The notes: generated by a model not told the origin, from the sequence alone. A stretch of 64,000 nucleotides of DNA from Flavobacterium sp. (GCA_018883065.1 VEQT01000002.1:1-64000); one strand, 5' to 3'. Numbered from the stretch's first letter, positions 1-10,117 are shown. Translations and numbers: made by a program.

Positions 1-1274
1 TCGTCAATGCCCAACATCTTCATTTTTTCGACCAAGACATCGTAGCGTTCTTCTCGTTGTGAGCCGCCTACAATTTCACCAATACCTGGGAATAAAATGT
101 CCATGGCGCGTACGGTTTTTCCGTCTTCGTTTAGGCGCATGTAAAACGCTTTGATATTGGCCGGGTAATCGTATAAAATTACTGGACACTTGAAGTGTTT
201 CTCCACCAAATACCGTTCGTGTTCGGACTGTAAATCGGCACCCCATTCTTCAATGATGTAGCTGAATTTTTTGTTTTTATTCGGTTTAGAATTCTTTAAA
301 ATATCAATCGCTTCGGTATACGAAACGCGTTTAAAGTTGTTTTCCAACACAAAGTTGAGTTTCTCCAACAAGCTCATTTCGCTGCGTTCGGCCTGTGGTT
401 TTACCTTTTCTTCGTCAAGCAAACGGCTTTCTAAGAATTTCAAATCATCGGCACAATGCTCCAGCGTGTATTTGATTACGTACTGTATAAAATCTTCGGC
501 CAAGTCCATGTTGTCGTTCAAATCATTGAAAGCCACTTCGGGTTCAATCATCCAAAATTCGGCCAAATGGCGAGACGTATTTGAGTTTTCAGCACGAAAA
601 GTAGGCCCAAAAGTATACACCTGTCCCAAGGCCATCGCAAAGGTTTCGGCTTCCAATTGCCCGGACACAGTAAGGTTGGTTTCTTTGCCAAAAAAATCTT
701 CTTTGTAGTTAACTTTTCCATTTTCATCGCGGGGAGTTCCGTCAAAAGGCAAGGCAGTTACTTTAAACATTTCGCCTGCGCCTTCGGCATCCGATCCGGT
801 TATAATTGGCGTATTCACATACACAAATCCGCGTTGCTGAAAGTAGTGGTGCACGGCATACGACAACACCGATCGCACGCGCATAATGGCGCCAAAAGCA
901 TTGGTGCGCACGCGCAAATGCGCATTTTCACGTAAAAATTCTAAGGAATGTTTTTTGGGTTGCATCGGGAATTTCTCGGCATCAGAGTCGCCTAGAATTT
1001 CCAACTGAGTCACTTGTACTTCATATTTTTGTCCGGCTCCTTGGCTTTCTACCAAGTTTCCGGTAATGCTCAAAGCTGCGCCTGTAGTGATGCGTTTCAG
1101 TGTGGCTTCTGGCGTATTTTCAAAATCCACCACACATTGAATATTGTGTAAGGTTGAACCGTCGTTCAACGCAATAAATTGATTGTTTCTAAAGGTGCGC
1201 ACCCAGCCTTTTACGGTGATGTCCGATTGGGTTTGTGTGCTGTGCAGTAAGTCTTTAACTTTTAGCGTTTTCAT
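1..1274 (-). CDS. asnS: Asparaginyl-tRNA synthetase, 3' end cut by window edge
   Basis: Charges tRNA-Asn with asparagine in the cytoplasm. About 424 N-terminal codons are inside the window and the C-terminus lies beyond base 1. The first ~100 residues form the OB-fold anticodon-binding domain (VKGWVRTFRNNQFIALNDG). They are followed by the class II catalytic core with the motif 2 stretch FRAENSNTSRHLAEFWMIEPE, which separates AsnRS from AspRS. The start is the ATG at 1274, followed by MKTLKVKDLL. A -7 element TATATTTG lies 54-61 bases upstream. Family membership is certain; only the terminus is unseen. Confidence 0.96.
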   Translation of the reverse strand, partial: MKTLKVKDLLHSTQTQSDITVKGWVRTFRNNQFIALNDGSTLHNIQCVVDFENTPEATLKRITTGAALSITGNLVESQGAGQKYEVQVTQLEILGDSDAEKFPMQPKKHSLEFLRENAHLRVRTNAFGAIMRVRSVLSYAVHHYFQQRGFVYVNTPIITGSDAEGAGEMFKVTALPFDGTPRDENGKVNYKEDFFGKETNLTVSGQLEAETFAMALGQVYTFGPTFRAENSNTSRHLAEFWMIEPEVAFNDLNDNMDLAEDFIQYVIKYTLEHCADDLKFLESRLLDEEKVKPQAERSEMSLLEKLNFVLENNFKRVSYTEAIDILKNSKPNKNKKFSYIIEEWGADLQSEHERYLVEKHFKCPVILYDYPANIKAFYMRLNEDGKTVRAMDILFPGIGEIVGGSQREERYDVLVEKMKMLGID

Positions 1275-1327
1275 AACTATTCTTCTAAAATGGGTCTTTC
1301 ATTCCCGCGCTTTGGCGTGTTGAGCTG

Positions 1328-1335
1328 CAAATATA
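1328..1335 (-). promoter_or_regulatory. Bacteroidota -7 element of asnS
   Basis: The minus strand reads TATATTTG, an exact match to the phylum consensus TAnnTTTG, upstream of the asnS ATG. I see no convincing -33 TTTG at the expected spacing, so only the -7 half is supported. Confidence 0.45.
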
Positions 1336-1386
1336 AAGCAATTGTTGTTATGTTTTAGAGAGCTTTTTCCCGCTGTTCGGCTGTAT

Positions 1387-1408
1387 CTTTTGGCTTAGCC
1401 GCCAAAAG
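1387..1408. other. Hairpin between the RND exporter and asnS
   Basis: CTTTTGGC and GCCAAAAG form a perfect 8-bp stem around a 6-base loop. It lies just past the exporter stop codon and ahead of asnS on the same strand. No T-run follows on either strand, so it is not a standard intrinsic terminator. It could be an attenuating or mRNA-end-protecting structure. Confidence 0.4.
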
Positions 1409-1428
1409 GATGCCGCCTGCCATCGGGG

Positions 1429-3780
1429 CTATTTTTGTTTCCTCTTGAACGTATCTTTTTCAAAGCTCAGCACCAAGGCCGGGAGCACCAACAAATTGGC
1501 AAACATGGCAAATAGCAAGGTGCAGGAAATTAATCCGCCCAAAGCAATGGTACCGCTAAAACTCGACAGTGTAAAAATGGCAAAACCAAAAATCAAGACC
1601 ACCGAGGTATAAAACGTACTGATACCGGTTTCGCGAATTGCACTCATCACGGATTTATTTACATTGCCATTGTTGCGCTGTAAATCGTGTCGAAATTTGG
1701 CCATAAATTGGATTGCATTATCCACCGAGATGCCAAAGGCAATACTAAACACCAAAATCGTGGAGGGTTTCAAAGGAATTCCCAAATAGCCCATTAGTCC
1801 AGATGTAATACAAAGCGGCAATACATTAGTAATCACCGAGGCCAGCACCATTTTTACCGAACGGAACAAATAGGCCATTAATCCAGCAATCAATAAAATG
1901 GCAAAAATCAATGATTCGATGAGATTTTCTACCAAATAGGTTGTCCCTTTTTGAAACACCAAGGCTTTTCCGGTGAGCGTTATGGCATAGCGATCTGAGG
2001 GGAAAATTTTGTCGATTTTAACTTGCAATTGTTTTTCAATTTTAGCCATCTCACTGGTGCCAATATCTTTCATGTAAGTGGTAATGCGGGCATATCGGCC
2101 ACTGGCATCAACATAACTTTTCATTAAATTGTCTTTGTTGTTTTTCTTGGCATTTTTGGCATATGACAATATAAATGCCTGTTCTTGGGAAGTAGGTAAT
2201 TCATAGTATTCTGGATTCCCATTGTAATAGGCCTGTTTCGAGAACTTAATCAAATTCACAATAGAAACTGGCTTGGACAATTCGGGAATCTGCTCTATGG
2301 TTTCCTGCAATTCATTCATGCGTTTCAACGTGGCCATTTTCATTACACCTTTTTTCTGCTTGGTGTCGATCATGATTTCTAAAGGCATTACTCCGCTGAA
2401 CTCTTTTTCGTAAAATAAAATGTCTTTAAAAAAGGAAGCACTTTTGGGCATTTCGCCAATTAAACTGCCCGACACTTTCATTTGAGTCACACCCACCACG
2501 CTAAATACCAATAAAAGTGCATAAATCACATATATTCTAGTGCGGTGATTTTTTACTTGTAACTCTACCCAATCCAACAAGGTCGAAATGTAGTTTTTGC
2601 TCAAGTGATACAAATGCTTTTCTTTGGGCATTGGCATAAAACTATACACAATGGGAACTACCAATAATGTAAGTAAATAGACGGTAATCACATTAATCGA
2701 TGTGACCAATCCAAACTCATACAACAAGTCGTTTCCGGTAATCATAAACGTGGCAAAACCAGCCGCAGTGGTCAAATTGGTCATCAAGGTAGATACCCCA
2801 ATTTTAGAGATGACACGCTGCAAGGCCTTGGCCTGATTTTTATGATTCTTGATTTCTTGTTGGTATTTATTGATCAAGAAAATGCAATTGGTAATCCCAA
2901 TCACAATAATTAACGGAGGAATAATGGCTGTAAGTATCGTGATTTTGTAACGAAATAAGCCAAGTGTGCCAAAGGACCACATAACCCCAAACAACAAAAT
3001 GCAAATCGAGATAAATGTGGCGCGAAAGGATCGGAAAAACAAAAAGAAAATCAAGGAAGTAATCAGCAGTGCGGCGCCAATAAACAAACCAATTTCGCCT
3101 TTCATGTCTTCGGCGTTGATAGTCCGAATGTAGGGCATGCCCGATACACGTAAATCCATTTTCGTTGCCTGCTCAAACGCATTAATTTTAGGCACTAAAT
3201 CTTCCACAATAAAGGTTTTACGCCCTGCTGTATTGACTACATTTTTTTTCAAGTAGACGGCGGCACGTATTGAACCCGTTTCTTTGTTAAACAATAAACC
3301 TTCGTAAAATGGCAGTTCATGAAACAATTGGTTGCGCAGGCCTTTGAGGTAGGAAGGATTGTTGGTTTGCGTAGGATCGACAAACGACACCAAGTCAAAT
3401 TTTTGGGAAATGGTGTCTTTGTGTATTTTTTTTAGGTCATTTATTGATACAACCAATTCCACTGCGGCTGATTTTTTCAATCCTTGCATCAGCTCGGTCC
3501 ATGCGGCAAAGTTTTTGGGGGTAAAAAAGGCAGGGTCTTTAAATCCAATGACAATTAAGTTCCCCTCTTCGCCAAAGGTATCCAAAAATTGTTCATATTG
3601 TTGATTAGCGAGGTGATCCTTTGGAAGCAGATTGGCTTCAGTATACGTCATTGACACGTTTTTCCATTGCAAGCCCAAAAACAATGTTAGCGCGGCAATT
3701 GCAACCAAAATGGCAATTCTGTTTTTAAGAATTAGTCGGGCCAATTTTTCCCAAAATCCAACTTTTACAACTTTTTTCAT
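1429..3780 (-). CDS. RND-superfamily (MMPL/patched-like) exporter
   Basis: A predicted inner-membrane, proton-driven exporter of 783 residues with the duplicated RND layout. One transmembrane helix (about 17-38) leads into a periplasmic domain and a five-helix block (about 230-395). A second helix near 417 leads into a second periplasmic domain and another block (about 630-770). The proton-relay signature GISVDNAIQF lies near residue 680, and the first half has the degenerate match GITNCIFLINKY near 297. At under 800 residues it belongs with the small MMPL/HpnN-like exporters rather than the ~1040-residue HAE drug pumps. No membrane-fusion or TolC partner is adjacent. The substrate is unknown; lipids or hopanoid-like molecules are typical of the family, but that is inference. 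Confidence 0.85.
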   Translation of the reverse strand: MKKVVKVGFWEKLARLILKNRIAILVAIAALTLFLGLQWKNVSMTYTEANLLPKDHLANQQYEQFLDTFGEEGNLIVIGFKDPAFFTPKNFAAWTELMQGLKKSAAVELVVSINDLKKIHKDTISQKFDLVSFVDPTQTNNPSYLKGLRNQLFHELPFYEGLLFNKETGSIRAAVYLKKNVVNTAGRKTFIVEDLVPKINAFEQATKMDLRVSGMPYIRTINAEDMKGEIGLFIGAALLITSLIFFLFFRSFRATFISICILLFGVMWSFGTLGLFRYKITILTAIIPPLIIVIGITNCIFLINKYQQEIKNHKNQAKALQRVISKIGVSTLMTNLTTAAGFATFMITGNDLLYEFGLVTSINVITVYLLTLLVVPIVYSFMPMPKEKHLYHLSKNYISTLLDWVELQVKNHRTRIYVIYALLLVFSVVGVTQMKVSGSLIGEMPKSASFFKDILFYEKEFSGVMPLEIMIDTKQKKGVMKMATLKRMNELQETIEQIPELSKPVSIVNLIKFSKQAYYNGNPEYYELPTSQEQAFILSYAKNAKKNNKDNLMKSYVDASGRYARITTYMKDIGTSEMAKIEKQLQVKIDKIFPSDRYAITLTGKALVFQKGTTYLVENLIESLIFAILLIAGLMAYLFRSVKMVLASVITNVLPLCITSGLMGYLGIPLKPSTILVFSIAFGISVDNAIQFMAKFRHDLQRNNGNVNKSVMSAIRETGISTFYTSVVLIFGFAIFTLSSFSGTIALGGLISCTLLFAMFANLLVLPALVLSFEKDTFKRKQK

Positions 3781-3901
3781 GTAACGATTAAAAATGCATG
3801 CAAATGTAGGTAAATCAGGCTAATTTTTTTGAAGAACAGGGCCTTATTTATCTTAAATTCACAATGCATTTCAGTGCGTATTAAATTTAGGTTATGCAAT
3901 A

Positions 3902-3925
3902 AACTTGTGCTATAACTTGTGCTAT
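3902..3925. repeat. Tandem 12-bp repeat in antiporter leader
   Basis: AACTTGTGCTAT occurs twice back to back, immediately upstream of the putative -7 box of the antiporter gene. It could be an operator or a replication-slippage duplication. Confidence 0.8.
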
Positions 3926-3931
3926 AATTTA

Positions 3932-3939
3932 TATATTTG
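3932..3939 (+). promoter_or_regulatory. Putative -7 element of the antiporter gene
   Basis: TATATTTG matches TAnnTTTG and lies 39 bases before the antiporter ATG. The -33 region falls within the 12-bp tandem repeat, which supplies TTG triplets 12 and 24 bases upstream. Neither is at ideal spacing. Confidence 0.4.
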
Positions 3940-3978
3940 GTTTTGGTAATTTACTTTACTTTTTGATTTTATACATGA

Positions 3979-6249
3979 ATGAAAAAATTTAAAAACTCCA
4001 TTTTTTATTTATTGATTACCGGAGGTTTTTCGGTGCTTATTTATTGGATATTAATTCAAGGAAAAGTACTCGAAATGGGCCGAAAGATTGTGGTGATTAC
4101 TTCCAAAAACACCCAATGGTCTGAGTTTTTATTATCCATGGAACACAACCTGAATCATCCCTTGGCCATTTTACTTGGACAAATTATCACCATTATTGTA
4201 GTGGCTCGTTTTTTTGGCTGGATGTTTCGCAAAATTGGGCAGCCCACTGTAATTGGCGAAATCATTGCAGGAATCGTATTGGGTCCTTCCTTGGTTGGAA
4301 TGTATTTCCCTGAATTTTCAGCAGCACTTTTTCCGGTTGATTCCTTAGGTAATTTGCAGTTTTTGAGTCAAATTGGTTTAATTCTATTCATGTTTGTTAT
4401 TGGCATGGAACTCGATTTAAAAGTTTTGAAAAACAAAGCCAACGATGCAGTTGTGATAAGTCATGCCAGCATCGTAATTCCGTTTGCTTTTGGTGTAGGA
4501 TTGGCGTATTATATTTATTATCGCTTTGCACCCGTGGGCGTCGAATTTTTATCGTTTAGTTTATTCATGGGAATCGCCATGAGTATCACCGCTTTTCCGG
4601 TATTGGCGCGCATCGTACAAGAACGTGGCATTCATAAAACGCGTTTGGGTACCATTGTTATTACCTGTGCCGCTGCCGACGACATTACCGCTTGGTGTTT
4701 ATTGGCCGCTGTTATTGCTATTGTAAAAGCAGGATCATTTGTGAGTTCTTTGTATGTAATTGGAATGGCCGTGGCTTACGTTTTACTGATGCTTTTCGTG
4801 GTAAAGCCCTTTTTAAAACGCATCGGTGACTTGTATGGAAGCAAGTCTAAATTAAATAAACCGGTAGTGGCCATCTTTTTTCTCACTTTAATTTTATCGG
4901 CATACACTACAGAAATTATTGGCATACACGCTTTGTTTGGGGCTTTTATGACAGGCGCTATCATGCCCGATATTGCCAAATTTCGCGCCATTTTTATTGA
5001 AAAAGTCGAAGACGTAGCCGTAATTTTATTGCTACCCTTGTTTTTTGTTTTCACCGGATTGCGCACCCAAATTGGCTTGATTAATGATCCATTTTTATGG
5101 AAAGTAACAGCTTGCATTATTGGTGTGGCGGTGGCTGGAAAGTTTATAGGAAGTGCTTTGGCCGCAAAATTTGTAGGTCAAAATTGGCGCGATAGTCTCA
5201 CCATTGGCGCACTCATGAATACCCGCGGCTTAATGGAGTTGGTGGTTTTAAATATTGGCTACGATTTGGGGGTACTCACTTCGGAGGTGTTTACTATGAT
5301 GGTGATTATGGCCTTGGTTACCACTTTTATGACTGGACCTGCACTTGATGGAATTAATTTTATTTTCAAAACTAAAGATGTATCGCCAGCCGAAGAAAAA
5401 GTAGTTGGTTCCAGTTACCGAATTTTGGTGGCCTTTGGTAACAGCGAAAAAGCTAAGGCACTGCTTCGTGTTGCCTCGAGTTTATCGCGAAAACAAAAAG
5501 GAGAAAAGAGCATAACAGCCATGCATTTATCACTCAGTGATGAGCTGCATTCGTTTAACATGGAAGAGTATGAGAAAATGCGTTTTGCTCCCGTTCTAGA
5601 TGAAGCGCGCGTTCTAAAACAAGAAATAAATACTTTTTTCAAAGCTACAGTCGATGTAGAAACCGATATTACAGAAATTGCAGAGCAAGGCGATTATGAT
5701 TTGCTTTTGGTGGGCTTAGGTAAATCTATTTTTGACGGCACTTTGTTGGGCAAAGTATTGGGTTTTACCACCCGTATTATCAATCCTGATCGTTTGATTG
5801 ATAAATTTACCGGAAAAGAGGGCTTGTTTGAAAATTCGCCATTTGATGAAAGAACCCGCCAAATAATTGCCCGAACGCAAATGCCGTTGGGTATATTCAT
5901 AGATAAAAACCTGCAAAAAGTTGACCGCGTGTTGGTGCCTATTTTTAGTGCCGAGGATACCTTTTTGATTGACTTTTGTCAGAAACTTATTAGCAACAAC
6001 GAATCGAAAGTAGCTGTTTTGGCGAGCAACGCCATTGTACAAACTAACTTCTTATTAGAAAGTGCTCTAACCGCATTAGAACAAGAATATCCGTCAAATT
6101 TGAGTTTGCTAAGCGAACGAATTTTGGATAAAGAATTTTTAGGCAAACAAGATTTACTGGTTATCAGTTTAGACAGTTGGAAAAAACTAGTAGCTTCTCA
6201 AAGCACTTGGCTAAGCAATATTCCATCGGTACTTATTATCAAGCCCTAA
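3979..6249 (+). CDS. CPA2-family cation/proton antiporter with C-terminal cytoplasmic domain
   Basis: An inner-membrane monovalent cation/proton antiporter of 756 residues. An isolated N-terminal helix (about 9-27) precedes the 12-helix exchanger domain (about 55-440). This contains the family motif GEIIAGIVLGPSLVG near 92-106 and the ion-binding double aspartate AADD near 231-236. In CPA2 proteins a DD pair goes with electrogenic Na+(K+)/H+ exchange. The soluble C-terminal third (about 470-756) looks like two universal-stress-type (Usp) segments rather than a TrkA-N nucleotide domain, as in CHX-like transporters. The ATG at 3979 is used because the ATG at 3975 opens a frame that stops after five codons. 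The gene ends 4 bp inside the convergent DUF5686 gene. Confidence 0.88.
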   Translation: MKKFKNSIFYLLITGGFSVLIYWILIQGKVLEMGRKIVVITSKNTQWSEFLLSMEHNLNHPLAILLGQIITIIVVARFFGWMFRKIGQPTVIGEIIAGIVLGPSLVGMYFPEFSAALFPVDSLGNLQFLSQIGLILFMFVIGMELDLKVLKNKANDAVVISHASIVIPFAFGVGLAYYIYYRFAPVGVEFLSFSLFMGIAMSITAFPVLARIVQERGIHKTRLGTIVITCAAADDITAWCLLAAVIAIVKAGSFVSSLYVIGMAVAYVLLMLFVVKPFLKRIGDLYGSKSKLNKPVVAIFFLTLILSAYTTEIIGIHALFGAFMTGAIMPDIAKFRAIFIEKVEDVAVILLLPLFFVFTGLRTQIGLINDPFLWKVTACIIGVAVAGKFIGSALAAKFVGQNWRDSLTIGALMNTRGLMELVVLNIGYDLGVLTSEVFTMMVIMALVTTFMTGPALDGINFIFKTKDVSPAEEKVVGSSYRILVAFGNSEKAKALLRVASSLSRKQKGEKSITAMHLSLSDELHSFNMEEYEKMRFAPVLDEARVLKQEINTFFKATVDVETDITEIAEQGDYDLLLVGLGKSIFDGTLLGKVLGFTTRIINPDRLIDKFTGKEGLFENSPFDERTRQIIARTQMPLGIFIDKNLQKVDRVLVPIFSAEDTFLIDFCQKLISNNESKVAVLASNAIVQTNFLLESALTALEQEYPSNLSLLSERILDKEFLGKQDLLVISLDSWKKLVASQSTWLSNIPSVLIIKP

Positions 6250-8735
6250 AAACCCAAGTCGAGTACGAAACTAAATTTTACCGAAATGTTGTCTTCAAAG
6301 TCTGGTAAACTATAAGCTCCGTAGCGGTAAAAGAAATTCAAACCCAGCGCGCCAATAATATTATTCAGCTCAATTCCCGACTCCAGGTATCCCTTGTCGA
6401 GTGTTTTGTATACAAAGCCGCTGTGTTGCTCCTTTTTTTCCATGTTTCCAATGGCGGTTCGGGTTACCAAAACCAGGGTGGGAGTAAACACAGCTGAAAT
6501 AGGAACCTTTTGAAAACTGTGTTTCAGTTGAAGAGTAGCGTATTTACTGGAGAAAAACTCATTGTAAAACATCGTTTCAAAACTGTTTTTTGCTGCAATG
6601 GTAAAACGCTGCATGATTTTGTTTTTACTGATGTTGTTTGGTGAGGTGTTGTACAAATGCGTTATGGGAACATCGCCAAATGCATAACCTGTTTCGAGTA
6701 ATAGGCCACTGTGTTGGTTGTTCATGAATTGTTTTTCGTATTCCAATCTGAAGTCAAATTTACCAAAATCAAAATCATTTTGATCGAATTCAGGCATGGA
6801 TCGGGTAAGTTGAAAAGTAAATTTGGGATAGCCTGTTTCAATTTCATGACGTCCTTTGGGCGTTTGTAAATACTCGCTAAACGGATTCCATTGAATTGAC
6901 GCCACAGCCGTGGTCATTTGGTAGGTTTTGTAGGACCTCCCATTAACAGTATACACATAATCAAATTTGGGTTCAATGTAACTTTGTGTAAGCTGCCAAA
7001 TGCTTTCGGTGCGCGGAAACAACTTTGTGTCTATGTAGGCACGCCAACTGTTGTAGTTGTAAAACGTACTAATATTTATGGGTCTTGGATTGTATATGCG
7101 AAATGGAATTTTGTCAATTAAAAAGGCAGAACTTGCAATTTCTTGTACATCATCCGTGTAGGATATGCCCATCCAGGTATTGGAAAAATCACCCAAACGG
7201 GTTGCTACTCCAAGATTGTATTTAAAGGCGCCGTCTTTGGTTCCATAACCGGTGTAGCCGTTTAATTGCATAATTTTAGAAAACGATTCGTTGGTTCGTC
7301 CTCCCATGCCCAAGCGAAATCCCTCGTAATTGTTGTAGCGCAAAAAATAACGTAAATCGGCATCAATAGGGCCATATGGTATGTATCCTACAACCAATTT
7401 GCGCAACAACCGCAGTCTTTTTTCCAATTTTACTTTTCGACCAATACTATCGAGTCCTAAATAGGTTCTTGGCATTCGGTAATCAGTGCTATCCCCGCGG
7501 TACATCTCCCAAAAAGAATCTGGTTTTGTTTCTGCATCTCGCTTCATTTCGGTTTTAATAAAAGCGTTTCGAACTGTTGTTGATGCAACAAAATTAAAAT
7601 CGAAAAACCGTGTTTCAGCTAGTAAATAGGCATGATCGGAGGCTACTTTCTGACGTGTCTCTGAGATTGTACCGTCTAATGGATCAAATACCAAGGTCTC
7701 TCCCAAAAAGGAAAGATTTCCATTTTTTTTACCCTTGCTAATTTTAAACTTTTGGTTGCTTGGGATCCAAAGATCCAATTCTGAATTGTAGGTGTAGTCG
7801 TGTTGGGCATGAAGTTGCAGGGCCTTGTTTACAAAAGTGACTGCTTTGGCCACCGCATAGGTAGCTTGGTCTATATACAAGAGCCCTTCGAGCTCGATTT
7901 TTTTGTCTTTGCTTTTAAAATAAACCACATAAACGGGTCTTTTTTGGATGCTAATTTGATCGAGCAATTCATAATTATAGTGTGCAATGGCTTGATCGTG
8001 AAGCGGACTCCAGTATTTTTTTTGCATCAAAATATAATATGGATCATAGATAGAATACGATTGCAATTGCAGAGAAACAAACTCATAAATAGGTTGATTA
8101 AACCCGGCCATTTTATAGCCCAAAATGGTTTCTTTGAATCGATTGGTCGAATATTGAAAACGGGAAACTTTCTCGGTTAGAAACAGGTGTTGCTTGCTTA
8201 TAAATTTCTTGAATTCGTAATCACTCGAATCGGTTTTTACAACCATTTTGCCAAAAATAGTGTGTTTCAACACGCTTTCAATTCGACCTTCGATAGAGTC
8301 AGGATTTGCTGTAATGGTTAATTTGGTATAAGCTTTGCAATCAAAAGCGGGTATTTTATCAAAGGGATTATTTTGTTTTTTCGACAGTACGGCTTGTTGG
8401 ATTATGCTTAATGCAGGTGTACTATTGGTCGTTTGCTCGGTTTGAGGGGAAAGCAAAATAGTATAAAATTTTTGGGAGCTACGAAGCGTAATTTTTTGCT
8501 CTTTATAGCCCTTGGCCCGAATGCGTAACTCTGATTGATCGGTGCTTACCACTTCAAAAACCCCATAGCTGTCTGCAAATGAATACTGCGAATCATCATA
8601 AACCAAGGTGGCCAATCCTATGGGTTTTTGCGTGACAAGATCTTTAATTTGCCCAGTAAAATGCTGCTGCGCTTGCCCTCCCCAAGCGAGTAAAAGCAAA
8701 CTGCAAAGCCAAACTAATTTACCACACGTCTTCAT
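6246..8735 (-). CDS. DUF5686 outer-membrane protein with N-terminal carboxypeptidase-regulatory-like domain
   Basis: An 829-residue exported protein with a signal peptide ending near GGQAQ (about 1-23). A CarboxypepD_reg-like beta-sandwich (about 24-95) uses the usual TGQIKDLVTQKPIGLATLVYDD type of start. The long remainder matches DUF5686, which is rich in alternating hydrophobic/polar strands and ends ...FSFVLDLGF, with the terminal aromatic typical of outer-membrane beta-barrels. The domain order resembles TonB-dependent receptors without a plug. No function is established for the family. It overlaps the upstream antiporter gene by 4 bp at the 3' ends, so transcription is convergent. Confidence 0.82.
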   Translation of the reverse strand: MKTCGKLVWLCSLLLLAWGGQAQQHFTGQIKDLVTQKPIGLATLVYDDSQYSFADSYGVFEVVSTDQSELRIRAKGYKEQKITLRSSQKFYTILLSPQTEQTTNSTPALSIIQQAVLSKKQNNPFDKIPAFDCKAYTKLTITANPDSIEGRIESVLKHTIFGKMVVKTDSSDYEFKKFISKQHLFLTEKVSRFQYSTNRFKETILGYKMAGFNQPIYEFVSLQLQSYSIYDPYYILMQKKYWSPLHDQAIAHYNYELLDQISIQKRPVYVVYFKSKDKKIELEGLLYIDQATYAVAKAVTFVNKALQLHAQHDYTYNSELDLWIPSNQKFKISKGKKNGNLSFLGETLVFDPLDGTISETRQKVASDHAYLLAETRFFDFNFVASTTVRNAFIKTEMKRDAETKPDSFWEMYRGDSTDYRMPRTYLGLDSIGRKVKLEKRLRLLRKLVVGYIPYGPIDADLRYFLRYNNYEGFRLGMGGRTNESFSKIMQLNGYTGYGTKDGAFKYNLGVATRLGDFSNTWMGISYTDDVQEIASSAFLIDKIPFRIYNPRPINISTFYNYNSWRAYIDTKLFPRTESIWQLTQSYIEPKFDYVYTVNGRSYKTYQMTTAVASIQWNPFSEYLQTPKGRHEIETGYPKFTFQLTRSMPEFDQNDFDFGKFDFRLEYEKQFMNNQHSGLLLETGYAFGDVPITHLYNTSPNNISKNKIMQRFTIAAKNSFETMFYNEFFSSKYATLQLKHSFQKVPISAVFTPTLVLVTRTAIGNMEKKEQHSGFVYKTLDKGYLESGIELNNIIGALGLNFFYRYGAYSLPDFEDNISVKFSFVLDLGF

Positions 8736-8751
8736 AAGGCATTTTGGGATT

Positions 8752-8790
8752 AAAAAAAAACGCCTCTAAGTAGCATGCACTCCAGAGACG
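8752..8790 (-). terminator. Intrinsic terminator of the pyrH-frr operon
   Basis: On the minus strand, CGTCTCT pairs with AGAGGCG (7 bp, one G-U) around a 16-base loop that can pair internally. It is followed directly by nine Ts. It sits 24 bases past the frr stop codon and upstream of the DUF5686 gene on the same strand. Confidence 0.8.
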
Positions 8791-8813
8791 GTGTAAGGAT
8801 TAACGTTTACACG

Positions 8814-9377
8814 TTATACTTTCATGATTTCGGCTTCTTTTGCCGCCAACAATTCGTCTACTTTTTTAATATACGCATTGGTGAGGTTTTGCACCTCGTC
8901 TTCTGCTTTTTTGCAAAAATCCTCGGCGGTCCCTTCTTTTTCTAGTTTTTTGATATCGGTATTGGCTTCTTTTCGAGCATTGCGTATCCCAATTTTGGCC
9001 TCTTCTGATTCAGATTTGGCTTGTTTTGCCAAATCACGTCGGCGTTCTTCAGTGAGTGGCGGTACGCTGATAATTACGACATCACCATTATTCATTGGGT
9101 TAAACCCTAAATTGGCAATGAGGATTGCTTTTTCAATAGGGTTCAACATGCTTTTTTCGTAGGGCTGAATGGTCAAGGTACGGGCATCGGGGGTATTGAT
9201 ATTGGCTACTTGTGATAAGGGTGTTTGAGCACCATAATAATCTACAAACACACTGCCCAGCATTTGCGGACTTGCTTTTCCGGCACGGATGTTTAAAAAG
9301 GATTTTTCTAAATGCGCAATAGAACCGTTCATCGATTCTTCGGTACTTTCTAAAATAAAATCAATTTCTTCTGTCAT
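8814..9377 (-). CDS. frr: Ribosome recycling factor
   Basis: Splits post-termination ribosomes together with EF-G. The length (187 residues) is normal for the family. The all-helical domain I has the conserved segments SFLNIRAGKASP near 26-37 and GDVVIISVPPLTEERRRDL near 98-116. It is downstream of pyrH with a 29-base gap on the same strand, the standard pyrH-frr pairing, and is closed by a strong terminator. The start ATG at 9377 gives the expected N-terminus MTEEIDFIL. Confidence 0.97.
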   Translation of the reverse strand: MTEEIDFILESTEESMNGSIAHLEKSFLNIRAGKASPQMLGSVFVDYYGAQTPLSQVANINTPDARTLTIQPYEKSMLNPIEKAILIANLGFNPMNNGDVVIISVPPLTEERRRDLAKQAKSESEEAKIGIRNARKEANTDIKKLEKEGTAEDFCKKAEDEVQNLTNAYIKKVDELLAAKEAEIMKV

Positions 9378-9406
9378 GGGAATTCTAGTTAATCTATTGT
9401 GTTTAC

Positions 9407-10117
9407 TTAGCCAATATGCACTACTGTACCAATGTTTTCACCGTTGCAAATTTTTTCTAAGTTTCCTTTTTTGTTCATGTCAAACACCAAAATCGGCAAT
9501 TTATTTTCTTGACTCAAGGTAAATGCAGTACTGTCCATTACATTAAGCCCTTTCTTGAGGACATCATCAAATGAAATGAAATCAAATTTGGTAGCCATCG
9601 GATCTTTTTCGGGATCAGCAGTGTAAATACCATCTACACGCGTACCTTTTAAAATTACATCGGCATGAATTTCTATACCTCGCAAAACGGCTGCTGTATC
9701 GGTAGTAAAATAAGGGTTACCGGTGCCTGCTCCAAAAATTACAATGCGGCCTTTTTCCAGGTGTCGTACTGCTCTACGTTTAATATACGGCTCGGCTATG
9801 GCTTCAACTTTCAAGGCGGTTTGCAAACGGGTAAGCATGCCGTGGCTTTCTAGCGCGCCTTGTAAGGCCATTCCATTAATAATGGTGGCCAACATGCCCA
9901 TGTAGTCGCCTTGTACGCGATCCATTCCACTGCTAGCTCCAGCTACTCCACGAAAAATATTTCCGCCCCCAATTACAATAGCAATCTCAACTCCTTTGTC
10001 ATGAATTTTTTTGATTTCTTCAGCATATTCAGCTAATCGAGCAGGGTCAATACCGTATTGCTTGTCGCCCATTAAGGCTTCACCACTTAGTTTGAGCAGT
10101 ATTCTTTTGTACTTCAT
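9407..10117 (-). CDS. pyrH: Uridylate (UMP) kinase
   Basis: Phosphorylates UMP to UDP in pyrimidine nucleotide synthesis; bacterial-type hexameric amino-acid-kinase fold. The 236-residue protein shows KLSGEAL (about 9-15), [10 protein letters not shown] (about 48-57) and the C-terminal DMNKKGNL region expected of PyrH. It is the first gene of the pyrH-frr pair. A TATATTTG -7 box lies 26-33 bases upstream, so the pair probably has its own promoter. Nothing is unusual in the sequence. Confidence 0.97.
   Translation of the reverse strand: MKYKRILLKLSGEALMGDKQYGIDPARLAEYAEEIKKIHDKGVEIAIVIGGGNIFRGVAGASSGMDRVQGDYMGMLATIINGMALQGALESHGMLTRLQTALKVEAIAEPYIKRRAVRHLEKGRIVIFGAGTGNPYFTTDTAAVLRGIEIHADVILKGTRVDGIYTADPEKDPMATKFDFISFDDVLKKGLNVMDSTAFTLSQENKLPILVFDMNKKGNLEKICNGENIGTVVHIG

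Noticed and set aside
271..935. Open frames on the plus strand and other minus frames in the first kilobase
   Set aside because: They are shadows of asnS, whose reading frame and motifs are clear.
1387..1408. Intrinsic terminator for the RND gene
   Set aside because: The stem is good, but there is no T-run on either strand, so it was listed only as a hairpin.
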